A stretch of DNA of 64,000 nucleotides. Source: JAJTHC01 sp044358835. Its GTDB lineage: Bacteria; Cyanobacteriota; Vampirovibrionia; Vampirovibrionales; JAJTHC01. How positions within the stretch are numbered: position 1 is the stretch's first letter; each line of letters begins with the position of its first letter. Below are positions 17,741 to 25,701 of this stretch, piece after piece. The stretch is taken from assembly GCA_044358835.1 (NCBI GenBank), contig JBIKNF010000002.1, positions 124,001 to 188,000 on the forward strand. The letters run 5' to 3'. The notes beneath the pieces were generated by a model that was not told where the DNA came from, did no database searches, and saw only the letters and a program-made list of their open reading frames with translations. The position numbers were made by a program, and so were the translations under genes.

Positions 17741-17761
17741 AAATGAACACTGTTCAAACGA

Positions 17762-18280
17762 TTAAGCAGAAGCGCCTGCGGAAAGGGCTTGCTCAAGTGC
17801 GTTTAACGCTGCGTCGTAGTTAGGCTCATTGGTGACTTCAGGCACGATTTCGCTGTAAGCGATCTTGCCTTGAGCATCAATGATAATAACCGCACGAGTC
17901 AACAAACGCAAGTTAGGCAAAATCAAACCGTAAGCTTCGCCGAAGCTCAAAGTGCGGTGATCGCTTAAAGTCGTGGCTTCAATGTTTTCAGCGCCACAAA
18001 AACGAGCTTGAGCGAAAGGCAAATCCACCGAAACGGTGATGAATTCAACATTGGATCTACCGTTTAACTTTTGGTAAAAGTGACGGCTTTGAATCTGACA
18101 AACAGGGGTATCCAAGGAAGGGACGATGTTTAAGAACAAGGTTTTGCCTGTATAGTTGTTTAAGGTGATGGCTTCAAGCTTGCTGTTCAACAATTCAAAG
18201 TTAGGCGCGGTTTGCCCAACACGAATTTCTGAACCTTGTAAGTCAATGGCATTGCCTTTAAATGTTACTTGAGTGGTCAT
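17762..18280 (-). CDS. tpx: Thiol peroxidase Tpx
   Basis: Tpx is an atypical 2-Cys peroxiredoxin that reduces lipid and hydrogen peroxides with thioredoxin. The 172-residue protein starts with the family's VTFKGNAIDLQG and has PSLDTPVC with the peroxidatic Cys near residue 61. The resolving Cys is in RFCGAEN near residue 95. This Cys-x33-Cys spacing is typical of Tpx rather than of other peroxiredoxins. It is monocistronic, with its own terminator on the 3' side. No OxyR/PerR-like site was identified. Confidence 0.96.
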   Translation of the reverse strand: MTTQVTFKGNAIDLQGSEIRVGQTAPNFELLNSKLEAITLNNYTGKTLFLNIVPSLDTPVCQIQSRHFYQKLNGRSNVEFITVSVDLPFAQARFCGAENIEATTLSDHRTLSFGEAYGLILPNLRLLTRAVIIIDAQGKIAYSEIVPEVTNEPNYDAALNALEQALSAGASA

Positions 18281-18437
18281 TGTAAGATCCTTTATAAAAA
18301 ATAATATAGGCCATACACCACTTAACGTAAGCGCATGACTTTTTTAATGTAGCACAAGAACAGTCTTTGGGCTAAAAATTTTAGCTTGATTTAAGTTTTG
18401 ATGCCTTTTTCAAAGGAGTAGCATCATCTAAAGGGAT

Positions 18438-19724
18438 TTAGGATTTGGTAGAACTATATTTATTTGATGTTATTTTTTCCGTATTGACGGAAGGAGTCGG
18501 CTTTGAACGATCCATCAAGCTCTTGCCTAAGAAGCCCAGTCCAGCACCTAGACCTAATGCAATGCAAGTTTGCCACCATGGGAAACCATTTGTGGCGGCT
18601 TTGGCTTCCGTTGTAGCGGTACCGTTTTTCAAAAGGTCACGTGCGATATTAGTAGCGCCTTCTAAGGCTTTGCCTGCTTCGACTTTGATAAAGAAGTTCG
18701 TGTCTTTGATGCCGATTGCATTTTTTACCTTATCCCCGATGTTGGCATTGGTGGCTTTTCGCAATTTTTCCAAATTGAGATAATCAGTGACAGAACCATT
18801 TAGCACAATACCGTCTGCGGTGGGGTTCACCGTTCGTAAGGTCGCCAAGAAGCGTCCCATTTCATGATGTAAGTGGTCGTCTAGTTCTTGTAGAACCGCT
18901 TTTTCGTTCTTGTGGAGGGATGACTGAACCAATTGATCTTCTTTTTTCAAATACGTGGCGGCGTTCTGGAAGGGTTCGTGGTTTGCAAACACACGATACA
19001 TGGTAGCATCATAATGTTTAGAACCCGGTTCGTCTTTGTATAAATCATCCACTTTAATACCCAAGAAGGTCCTTAGCCTTTTAGCTCTGGCGAGTTCTTG
19101 TACTTTTTTCGCAAGGGCTTTGCCTGAAAGGGTATCTTCAACCGTTTCACCCTTAGGACCATCTAAACGGAAATGTCCTGGTTCTCCAGGCATACCTTTA
19201 TGAACGGTTCCACCGACACCCGTGCCGTCTATAACAAAAATAGGGTTATTAAGATTGCCATAAGTCGCATTGGCAGGAGCAACAGCATCATTCACCACAC
19301 GGACAGCTAAGCCACTAATCCCCTGCTTTTCAAATTCTGCTTCAATGGCTGCTTTTATATTAAAGCCAGCAGGAAGACCGACTTCCCCAGACGTTTGGGC
19401 AACACCATCTGCAATCAAACCCGGCATGGCTAAAACAAAAGCTCTTTCCTTCTCAAACTCTTTTGGAGACATATTTCTGAAATAGACAATATAAGGCGAC
19501 ACAAGCCCTTGAACAAGCTTGGAAGCTACTTCTTGTGACGTACCTTTCGGTGTGTTAGCTCGCTTTAGTTCTATAATGTTGTTTGATCCGTTTTGTGTGG
19601 CGTAAGTAACCGAAGTGCCTCCTAAATTTACAACAGCGACACCTTGTCGTTGATTTTGGACGGCATTTTTTTGCGAGTTTGATGAGTTTAAGACGGAAGA
19701 AGAATGAAAAGCAGAGATTTTCAT
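18438..19724 (-). CDS. ROK-like kinase homologue with C-terminal membrane anchor
   Basis: This 428-residue protein appears to combine three parts. Residues 1-28 are Ser/Asn-rich and probably disordered. Residues about 28-330 carry ROK-type sugar-kinase motifs: phosphate-binding NLGGTS, a MPGLI segment, the VVNDA motif with the likely catalytic Asp, DGTGVGG and EPGHF. The usual Cys zinc motif after GHF is absent, while TLSGKAL resembles the SG motif that normally follows it. Near residue 385 WWQTCIALGLGAGLGFLG forms one transmembrane helix before a polar tail, so the enzyme domain would be cytoplasmic and tail-anchored. Substrate is unknown, and it could be a non-catalytic relative. It stands alone between tpx and mscL. 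Confidence 0.6.
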   Translation of the reverse strand: MKISAFHSSSVLNSSNSQKNAVQNQRQGVAVVNLGGTSVTYATQNGSNNIIELKRANTPKGTSQEVASKLVQGLVSPYIVYFRNMSPKEFEKERAFVLAMPGLIADGVAQTSGEVGLPAGFNIKAAIEAEFEKQGISGLAVRVVNDAVAPANATYGNLNNPIFVIDGTGVGGTVHKGMPGEPGHFRLDGPKGETVEDTLSGKALAKKVQELARAKRLRTFLGIKVDDLYKDEPGSKHYDATMYRVFANHEPFQNAATYLKKEDQLVQSSLHKNEKAVLQELDDHLHHEMGRFLATLRTVNPTADGIVLNGSVTDYLNLEKLRKATNANIGDKVKNAIGIKDTNFFIKVEAGKALEGATNIARDLLKNGTATTEAKAATNGFPWWQTCIALGLGAGLGFLGKSLMDRSKPTPSVNTEKITSNKYSSTKS

Positions 19725-19839
19725 GAAAGCCTACCTTTAGAGATTGATTTTAGAAATGAGCAAATGAGATAACCCAAAAAATGTTAATACAAGTACAAGT
19801 GTTTGTCAACTAAACAAAGCACCAAAGTATAGAAAAAAT

Positions 19840-20268
19840 TCAAGACTTTGCCTTTAACGTTTCCAGAATAGCTTCCAATAATTCAATGTCTCTTGGTGTG
19901 GCTGGCGGAACCGTCTCTTCAATAGAAGGAGGCGCTTCTTTTTTAAAGTGATTCATCGCTTTAACCACGCTAAAAATGGCGAAGGCCACAATCAAAAAAT
20001 CCAAGACGCTTTGAAGAAAAGCGCCATACTTCCATAAAACAGGCGTGACTTCAAGACCCATAGCTTCAGGGGTACGAAGGGTAATCGCTAAATTTGAAAA
20101 ATCTACTCCACCGATTAAAAAACCAATCGGGGGCATAATAATGTTGTCTACTAAAGAGCTCACCACCTTAGCAAAGGATCCGCCAATAATGACCCCAATG
20201 GCCAAATCCATTACGTTGCCCTTTAAGGCAAAATCTTTAAACTCTTGAATAAATCCGCTCATCTTCAT
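19840..20268 (-). CDS. mscL: Large-conductance mechanosensitive channel
   Basis: MscL is a homopentameric inner-membrane valve opened by membrane tension during osmotic downshock. The 142-residue protein has the N-terminal amphipathic FIQEFKDFALKGNVMDLAIGVIIGGSFAKVV signature, TM1 at about 17-40, a periplasmic loop and TM2 at about 76-98. A cytoplasmic helix follows (IELLEAILETLKAK). It starts 9 bp after the ilvD stop and is therefore cotranscribed with it. Confidence 0.96.
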   Translation of the reverse strand: MKMSGFIQEFKDFALKGNVMDLAIGVIIGGSFAKVVSSLVDNIIMPPIGFLIGGVDFSNLAITLRTPEAMGLEVTPVLWKYGAFLQSVLDFLIVAFAIFSVVKAMNHFKKEAPPSIEETVPPATPRDIELLEAILETLKAKS

Positions 20269-20277
20269 CTCCTTTTT

Positions 20278-21981
20278 CTATTTAAGGCAATTGCCCGGAT
20301 GCGTCACCGCCCCTTGAGCCGCACTGCCTACCTGTTGTGCATATTTCCATAACGCGCCTGCGGGATAGTTCGGCTCAGGTTGTACCCACTTCGCTCGACG
20401 CTCAGCGAGGGTGGCCTCTTCCACAAACAAGGTAATAATACCAGTTTCGGCGTTGACTTCAATCTCATCGCCTGCTTCAACCAAGCCAATCACCCCGCCG
20501 ACATAGGCTTCAGGGGCGACATGACCCACCATTAACCCACGAGTCGCCCCACTAAAGCGACCGTCGGTCAATAAGGCCACATCATAGCCCAAGCCTTGTC
20601 CCACGATCGCGGCTGTGACAGAAAGCATTTCTCGCATACCAGGGCCACCTTTGGGGCCTTCATAACGAATAATGACGACATCTCCCGCAACGATTTCGTT
20701 TTTGACAATGGCGGCAAAACAATCCTGTTCACCATTGTACACTTTCGCCTTACCCCGATGCACCAGTTTAGTAAGCCCCGCCGTTTTTACGACGGCGCCT
20801 TCAGGGGCGAGGTTTCCAAACAGTATTTTCAAGCCTCCGCCCGCGCTTAAAGGCGTTTCAATCGGCACCATAACGTCTTGCCCCGTGGGGAGCTGAACAT
20901 CTTTTAGGTTTTCGGCGTGGGTTTTGCCTGTTACCGTCAAGCAATCTCCATGCAGGTAGCCCGCTTCCAACAACGCTTTAAGAATCACAGGCACGCCCCC
21001 GATTTGGTAGACGTCCCACATCACAAAGCGCCCCCCAGGTTTAAGATCCACAAAGTAAGGCGTGGTATTAAACCATGTTTCAATGTCTTGTAAGGTGACT
21101 TCAAAGCCACATTCATGCGCCAATGCGGGCATATGCAAAACGGTATTGGTGGAACCCCCTGTTGCGGCGACAATGCGCACGGCATTTTCAAACGCTTTTT
21201 TGGTGAGAATATCTCGCGGTAAAATGCCTGCCTTCAATAAATCGACAATAGCTTGACCGTAACGATGGTTCATCGCTGCACGAGCAGGATGCTCGGCGGG
21301 GATGGCGGAAGATCCCGGTAAGGCAAGTCCTATCGCTTCGGCGACGCATGCCATGGTGTTCGCCGTAAATTGACCGCCACAACTACCTGCTCCAGGGCAA
21401 GCATTTTCTTCAACGGCTTTTAAGCCTGCATCGCTTAATTTGCCCGCCGCGTGTGAACCCACCGCTTCGTAAACGTCTTGCACGGTGAGATCTTGACCGT
21501 CTAAATGACCAGGCATAATCGTGCCACCATACAAGAAAATAGCGGGCACATTCAAGCGAGCCATCGCCATCATCATACCCGGTAAGGATTTGTCACAACC
21601 CGCAATGCCCACAAAGGCATCGTAGCAATGGGCGCGCATGACAAGTTCCACACTATCGGCGATAATTTCACGGCTGACTAAAGAAGCCTTCATGCCTTCA
21701 TGCCCCATCGCAATGCCGTCACTCACCGAAATAGCAGTGAACTCTCGCGCAATGGCCCCCGCTTCATGGATGCCTGCCTTAATTAAAGTTGCTTGATCAT
21801 GCAAGGTTAAATTACACGGCGTGACTTCATTCCAGGTGTTAGCCACCCCAATAAACGGTTTTTGAAAATCCGCTTCAACCAATCCCATCGCTCGATGAAA
21901 CGCCCGATGCGGCGCGCGAGCGGGGCCGTAGTTGATTTCTTTAGACTTGTGACGCACGTCAAACGTAGAATTACTGTTCAT
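20278..21981 (-). CDS. ilvD: Dihydroxy-acid dehydratase
   Basis: IlvD makes the 2-oxo acids of the Val/Ile/Leu pathway with an Fe-S cluster. The start at 21981 (567 residues) has AAAGGA at 8-nt spacing; a longer in-frame form would add 17 unlikely residues. Seen are GVANTWNEVTPCN, the cluster motifs CDKSLPGM and CPGAGSCGGQFTANTMA, the GGSTNTVLHMPALAHE segment and the C-terminal DGRFSGATRGLMVGHVAPEA. These are standard for the ILVD/EDD family and favour IlvD over 6-phosphogluconate dehydratase. mscL follows 9 bp later. A TATAAT-like promoter lies upstream near 22030. Confidence 0.96.
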   Translation of the reverse strand: MNSNSTFDVRHKSKEINYGPARAPHRAFHRAMGLVEADFQKPFIGVANTWNEVTPCNLTLHDQATLIKAGIHEAGAIAREFTAISVSDGIAMGHEGMKASLVSREIIADSVELVMRAHCYDAFVGIAGCDKSLPGMMMAMARLNVPAIFLYGGTIMPGHLDGQDLTVQDVYEAVGSHAAGKLSDAGLKAVEENACPGAGSCGGQFTANTMACVAEAIGLALPGSSAIPAEHPARAAMNHRYGQAIVDLLKAGILPRDILTKKAFENAVRIVAATGGSTNTVLHMPALAHECGFEVTLQDIETWFNTTPYFVDLKPGGRFVMWDVYQIGGVPVILKALLEAGYLHGDCLTVTGKTHAENLKDVQLPTGQDVMVPIETPLSAGGGLKILFGNLAPEGAVVKTAGLTKLVHRGKAKVYNGEQDCFAAIVKNEIVAGDVVIIRYEGPKGGPGMREMLSVTAAIVGQGLGYDVALLTDGRFSGATRGLMVGHVAPEAYVGGVIGLVEAGDEIEVNAETGIITLFVEEATLAERRAKWVQPEPNYPAGALWKYAQQVGSAAQGAVTHPGNCLK

Positions 21982-22165
21982 CGAAGATGTCCTTTCAGGC
22001 AGTATATCATCAACCCGTTTATTATATAACAAAGAAGCGATAAGTAGACGTATTTTTCTATTTTAAAATATGGGTTTATTTCTTAATAAAAAGCGTAGAC
22101 GCCGTATACTTTTTTTTCTTTATGGTATAGTTCCATTAGGTAAAAACGAAAAAGGATGTTCTATT

Positions 22166-22549
22166 ATGTTTCCCGCCGTGCTTGGATTTTTCTTTAGTCT
22201 TATAAGCCTTCTGGTGACAGTGTTTACACTCCTTGTCTTGCCTAGTCTGCTATGTATGACGTTGTGGAATGCGGTTGTGTTTAAACTATTGCATGGGGTT
22301 TCTATTTCGCTGTTTCAAGGGGTTTTGTTGTGGTTTATGGTGGTTTTAACGGTGATGATTGTCTTCAAGCCCCAAATCAAAGTCTCTGTTAAACGCCTTG
22401 ATGCGCGAGATTTACGGTTTAAGGGTCTTGACAAGGACGATAAAAACAAATCCTCTTCAAAAACACCCCCTTCGGCGCATTGGCTCAAATGGCGAGAAGC
22501 GCAGAAAAAAGAGGATCCCAAGGATCCCCCTCCCTCGAGTCTTCACTAG
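22166..22549 (+). CDS. Small membrane protein with charged tail
   Basis: This 127-residue protein (ATG at 22166, with AAAGGA 9 nt upstream; a longer frame from 22070 has no such site) has two hydrophobic segments. These are about residues 3-30 and 45-67. A long basic/acidic C-terminal tail rich in Lys, Asp, Pro and Ser follows. No family is recognised. TATAGT upstream (about 22125) could be its -10. It converges on the NUDIX gene with a 52-bp gap. Confidence 0.6.
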   Translation: MFPAVLGFFFSLISLLVTVFTLLVLPSLLCMTLWNAVVFKLLHGVSISLFQGVLLWFMVVLTVMIVFKPQIKVSVKRLDARDLRFKGLDKDDKNKSSSKTPPSAHWLKWREAQKKEDPKDPPPSSLH

Positions 22550-22601
22550 CACATCTAACGTGTATCGCGTGTTAAGGAATACGTTTTTAGTGAAGGCTCT
22601 T

Positions 22602-23153
22602 TTAATGTAGGAACGCGTAATACGACCACAAGGCAAGAGTCTTGGCATCTTTGACCTGCCCTTGGCAAATGAGATCCCTAAACGCTTGGGGGGTAAAGAC
22701 TTGGGTGAAAATGGCTTCATCATCGACTTGTGGGGGCGCTTGTTTGGCCAGCGTGCAGTTTTGAGCCGTATAGAGATAAATCCGTTCATTACAAAAACCC
22801 GGTGCGGTATAAATATACCCGAACGCTTGCCATTGGGGACTTTCATAGCCTGTTTCTTCCCATAATTCACGAACCGCCGTAGCCTCAGGAGCTTCCCCTT
22901 CTACATCGAGTTTTCCCGCAGGAAATTCCCACAAAAATTCACCTGTGGGGTAGCGAAATTGACGAATCAGAATCAATTCACCGCTGGGCAATAGGGGTAA
23001 AATACATACACCTCCCGGATGTAAGACGACGTCTCGAATGGCGGGGTTGCCATAGGCGCTCAGTATTTCGTCCTGCACGGTGGAAATAACTTTTCCTGTA
23101 TGAATCAAGGTGCGGGACTGTTGAACTTCACGAATATCGGTGCTTTTGGGCAT
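22602..23153 (-). CDS. NUDIX hydrolase, ADP-ribose pyrophosphatase-like
   Basis: This 183-residue NUDIX protein most resembles ADP-ribose pyrophosphatases, which cleave nucleoside-diphosphate sugars. The fold shows FRYPTGEFLWEFPAGKLD and the NUDIX box ending AVRELWEETGY (about 95-105). There is one extra residue before the first box Glu, as is common in this subgroup. PGGVCILPLL and an ending of hydrophobic strands complete the fold. The promoter region carries two tandem GTTACAAT boxes (23201-23218), the best regulatory site in the window. Substrate is inferred from the family only. Confidence 0.85.
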   Translation of the reverse strand: MPKSTDIREVQQSRTLIHTGKVISTVQDEILSAYGNPAIRDVVLHPGGVCILPLLPSGELILIRQFRYPTGEFLWEFPAGKLDVEGEAPEATAVRELWEETGYESPQWQAFGYIYTAPGFCNERIYLYTAQNCTLAKQAPPQVDDEAIFTQVFTPQAFRDLICQGQVKDAKTLALWSYYAFLH

Positions 23154-23200
23154 GGGCTAACCTCAATCTCTTTAAAAAATTAACTTCTTTAGCTTGATAC

Positions 23201-23218
23201 ATTGTAACACATTGTAAC
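23201..23218 (-). promoter_or_regulatory. Perfect HLR1-like element (two GTTACAAT boxes, 2-nt spacing)
   Basis: On the minus strand the sequence reads GTTACAAT-GT-GTTACAAT, 48 bp before the NUDIX start codon. This exactly fits the cyanobacterial HLR1 consensus (G/T)TTACA(T/A)(T/A)-N2-repeat bound by RpaB. An RpaB-like gene lies 1 kb away. Each box also contains TGTTACAAT, an extended -10, so the pair may equally be two overlapping promoters, or an operator that overlaps the -10. Confidence 0.6.
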
Positions 23219-23515
23219 AGTATAGGGACTTGCGAGCAATTTTATAAGGGCGTTGGTGTTTATAAAGATGTAAATGAGAAGGCATTGACAATGAAGAATC
23301 TCAACGAATCAAACCGTTTAAAGGATTGTTAGGGTTGAGCGTAACGAAAAAATACTTTCGTCATCACAACTCGCTTCTCAGTAGAGTCCAGATAGAGAAC
23401 ACCGTGTTAGCCTATAAAAAAACCTGTTTAATCAAGGCTAAGCACTAAAGCAATTTTTTCGCCCTAGGCTTGAACTTGCTTCACGCACCACTGAATTATT
23501 TAAGGGAACCACACC
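23219..23515. other. Spacer between the NUDIX promoter and the 23516 gene
   Basis: No gene is seen. TTGACA at 23285-23290 has only a poor -10 17 bp later (ATCAAA); TATAAA near 23415 is another weak candidate. AAGGGA just before 23516 serves as the ribosome-binding site of the next gene. Confidence 0.4.
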
Positions 23516-23884
23516 ATGACTTCTTTTGAAAATACATTTAACGCTCCATTAAAAACGCTCACGCTACGGCCTTCGTTGGTAAACTTAACATCAACAGCTA
23601 GAAGTGGTGTGGCGCCTCTTACTTCTTCTAACGTCCTAACATCAAGCAGTACAGACACACTCGAACTTTCTCCACTCACGGCAAAAGAAGCCTTGCAACA
23701 ATCTACATTTGCAAGTTATTCACCTGAACAAGTACAAAAACGAGTGGCTGAATCACTCGTCACCTTTTTGGATTCCCCTGTGAGTCAAGTACTTAAAACA
23801 GAATTACCCGAAGGGCTAAAAAATAATCCTCGCTTTGCTTTACTTATGAGTGAAAAAGCGGTTGATTTCGTAGATATGATTTAA
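23516..23884 (+). CDS. Small Ser/Thr-rich hypothetical protein
   Basis: This 122-residue protein has a Ser/Thr/Asn/Leu-rich, probably disordered N-terminal half (to about residue 50). A more regular helical part follows (SPEQVQKRVAESLVTFLDSPVSQVLK) with a short acidic-hydrophobic end. There is no signal peptide or membrane segment and no known family. AAGGGA sits about 9 bp before the ATG. It stands alone upstream of the rpaB-like gene's leader. Confidence 0.55.
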   Translation: MTSFENTFNAPLKTLTLRPSLVNLTSTARSGVAPLTSSNVLTSSSTDTLELSPLTAKEALQQSTFASYSPEQVQKRVAESLVTFLDSPVSQVLKTELPEGLKNNPRFALLMSEKAVDFVDMI

Positions 23885-23962
23885 ACATAGCCCTTTAAAC
23901 GCAGGACTTTTTCATCGGCTTAGGGCAGGTGGGCATCCAAATTAATCCATCCCAAAATAAAC

Positions 23963-23991
23963 ATGACAGTTTTTCAATTTTAGTTTATAAT
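23963..23991 (+). promoter_or_regulatory. Sigma-70 promoter for the rpaB-like gene
   Basis: ATGACA (23963-23968), 17 bp spacer, TATAAT (23986-23991). It is one of the best -35/-10 pairs in the window. It would start RNA near 23998, giving a leader of about 275 nt. Confidence 0.7.
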
Positions 23992-24273
23992 AAACAACAT
24001 TGTGATTGAATTTGTAATGTATAGGATTATCGTCCACGGTCCCCGTCTGAACGTTTTACAAGATTGTATAAACGCTTGGGATTGTTTCAACCTTAAGGGT
24101 TGTATTCTGTTTTGATTCTATCCATCACAAGTGAAGTACTTGCACTCCGTCTATTTGGTGGATGCCTAACAGGTTCTTCTTCCTTCATGCTAAGGAATGA
24201 ACAGCTCTGTGAACCATTGCTTCACGCTGATTCATAAGATTTTCACTACAGTTGAGATAGGATTGTGATACTC
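23992..24273 (+). other. Long untranslated leader upstream of the rpaB-like gene
   Basis: About 275 nt between the promoter and the start codon contain no open frame of note. Small hairpins are possible: CAACC-TTAAG-GGTTG near 24089-24103 and TTCCTT...AAGGAA near 24179-24196. I could not match it to 6S RNA, RNase P RNA, SRP RNA or a known riboswitch. It could be a regulated leader or contain a small RNA. Confidence 0.45.
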
Positions 24274-25086
24274 ATGATTAATTCCCTTGATGAACTCGAC
24301 ACCCCTGAAGAAGTGACCCGTTCTGAACGCATTTTGATTGTGGACGACGAAGTGAGTATTCGTCGTATTTTAGAAACACGTTTTAAAATGTTGGGTTTTG
24401 AAACCGCTTCCGCTGGTGATGGTGAAGAAGCCTTAAGTATGTTTGAAAAGTTTAATCCTGACATTGTGGTGTTGGACATTATGATGCCTAAAATTGATGG
24501 CTACGGCGTGACTAAGCACATTCGTAGCACGAGTGACACCCCCATTATTTTGCTGACCGCCCTAGGAGATGTGGCTGAGCGCATTACAGGCCTTGAACTT
24601 GGAGCGGATGACTACGTCGTTAAACCCTTTAGCCCAAAAGAATTAGAAGCTCGGGTTAAGACGATTTTGCGTCGTGTCAATGCCAGTTCTTCTTTTTCTG
24701 GTGCCAATGAAGGTGATCCTAAAAACACGGCGCTTTCAGAAACAAACAACAGCAGTTCTAGCGGTAGTTCTACAATGGGCATGGTGACTATTGCAGGCGT
24801 TAAAATTGACTTTGTGAAGCGACAGGTGTTTCGTCAAAACGAACGTATTCGTTTAACGGGCATGGAGTTTTGCCTGTTGGAATTGCTGGCGTCCAATTCA
24901 GGGCAACCCTTTAGCCGTGGTGATATTTTACAACACGTGTGGAATTACCCTTCGGATCAACGTATTGACACGCGTGTGGTAGACGTTCATGTGAGCCGCC
25001 TACGTGAAAAGTTGGAGCTTGACAAGGCCAACCCAGAACTAATTTTAACCGCGCGTGGCATTGGCTACATGTTTCAGAAACTGTAA
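24274..25086 (+). CDS. rpaB: RpaB-like OmpR-family response regulator
   Basis: This DNA-binding two-component regulator closely resembles cyanobacterial RpaB/Ycf27. The receiver domain (about 17-130) shows the acidic pair in ILIVDDE, the phosphoacceptor Asp in VVLDIMMPKIDGYGV, the Thr in LLTALGDVAERITGLELGAD and the Lys in YVVKPFSPKELEAR. A Ser/Asn-rich linker of about 40 residues follows, longer than usual. The winged-helix domain has RIRLTGMEFCLLELL, RIDTRVVDVHVSRLR and ELILTARGIGYMFQ. ATG at 24274 has AGGA upstream; GTG at 24265 is too close to it. In cyanobacteria RpaB pairs with the kinase NblS/Hik33, which is not in this window. Confidence 0.9.
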   Translation: MINSLDELDTPEEVTRSERILIVDDEVSIRRILETRFKMLGFETASAGDGEEALSMFEKFNPDIVVLDIMMPKIDGYGVTKHIRSTSDTPIILLTALGDVAERITGLELGADDYVVKPFSPKELEARVKTILRRVNASSSFSGANEGDPKNTALSETNNSSSSGSSTMGMVTIAGVKIDFVKRQVFRQNERIRLTGMEFCLLELLASNSGQPFSRGDILQHVWNYPSDQRIDTRVVDVHVSRLREKLELDKANPELILTARGIGYMFQKL

Positions 25087-25091
25087 AACTG

Positions 25092-25100
25092 TGCTATAAT
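25092..25100 (+). promoter_or_regulatory. Extended -10 TGCTATAAT
   Basis: TGCTATAAT begins 6 bp after the rpaB-like stop and lies upstream of the hairpin at 25117. A transcript from here would pass through that hairpin before reaching the 43-codon gene. Confidence 0.5.
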
Positions 25101-25116
25101 AAAAGCGTTAATCCTT

Positions 25117-25147
25117 AAAAACCTTTTTAAGCATAAGAAGGTTTTTT
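25117..25147 (+). terminator. Rho-independent terminator/attenuator hairpin
   Basis: AAAAACCTT (25117-25125) pairs with AAGGTTTTT (25138-25146) and runs into a T-run. It suits termination of the rpaB-like gene, but it also lies between a -10 box and the next small gene. Confidence 0.65.
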
Positions 25148-25168
25148 ACTACATAAAGGAACTCTGTT

Positions 25169-25300
25169 ATGGCAAAAGCACGTCAAGGGGCAGACAAAAT
25201 ACAGCTCGTTATTTATCCGCTTGTTTTTATGGCTGTTATGGTTTTGTTTTTCGTTTTGGTTTGGGCCTTTATGACTTATGTCGCGCCTTTGTTTGCCTAA
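25169..25300 (+). CDS. 43-residue single-span membrane protein
   Basis: ATG at 25169 follows AAAGGA with 8-nt spacing and opens 43 codons ending TAA at 25300. The polar start (MAKARQGADKIQ) precedes one long hydrophobic helix (about residues 13-41), with a positive-inside pattern. The size and layout recall small membrane subunits, but I cannot assign one. The ribosome-binding site and hydrophobic periodicity support a real gene, although it is very short. Confidence 0.6.
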   Translation: MAKARQGADKIQLVIYPLVFMAVMVLFFVLVWAFMTYVAPLFA

Positions 25301-25380
25301 AACGCTCTGCTGTAGGACTCTCCCCTACTTTTCAATAGGAAAGTCCTAAACTCGTCGTTTTTAAAGCCTCCCTTAAAAGA

Positions 25381-25701
25381 ATGATTCAAAGAAAGCGTTC
25401 GCTCATGTTCTTACTTGCCTTAAAAAACTTGGGCCTAAAAGACGCCTTAAACGGTTTTTATGCCGATGTTATTAACCCCCTGTACGAAACCTTTACCCTT
25501 CAAGAAAGAATCTTGACTTGGTTAAGCGTGGCTTCTTTGGTGCTTTCATTTTTTAAAAGCCCCAAGTGGTTTTGGTTCTCTTTAGGCTTAATCCTTGGAG
25601 GCAAAGCCCTTAAGCGCCATGCAACGCCTGAAAATTGGCACAACTATGTCAAACCTTCTGCGAAAAAAGGCCTGCTTTTTTTGTTGGAAAAATACCTGTA
25701 A
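25381..25701 (+). CDS. Small membrane protein, coupled to mnmD
   Basis: This protein of 106 residues (98 if started at ATG 25405, which has the better-placed AAAGAAAG) has a hydrophobic segment around residues 48-75, broken by FKSPKW, and basic flanks. No family is recognised. Its TAA is followed immediately by the ATG of mnmD, so the two are translationally coupled. With the 25169 gene it may form a small operon upstream of a tRNA-modification gene. Confidence 0.6.
   Translation: MIQRKRSLMFLLALKNLGLKDALNGFYADVINPLYETFTLQERILTWLSVASLVLSFFKSPKWFWFSLGLILGGKALKRHATPENWHNYVKPSAKKGLLFLLEKYL

Larger units (their letters stand above)
17386..17761. other. Spacer between sucD and tpx
   Basis: No credible gene is seen in this 376-bp convergent spacer. 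It holds three separate inverted repeats (17427-17452, 17471-17532, 17704-17740), which is unusual density. Between them, about 17560-17690 is unexplained, with no ribosome-binding site or family-like reading frame. Confidence 0.6.

Noticed and set aside
17548..17796. Minus-strand frame across the sucD-tpx spacer
   Set aside because: It covers hairpins and the end of tpx in another frame and shows no protein-like conservation.
23992..24273. 6S RNA, RNase P RNA or SRP RNA
   Set aside because: None of the conserved cores of these RNAs was recognisable.
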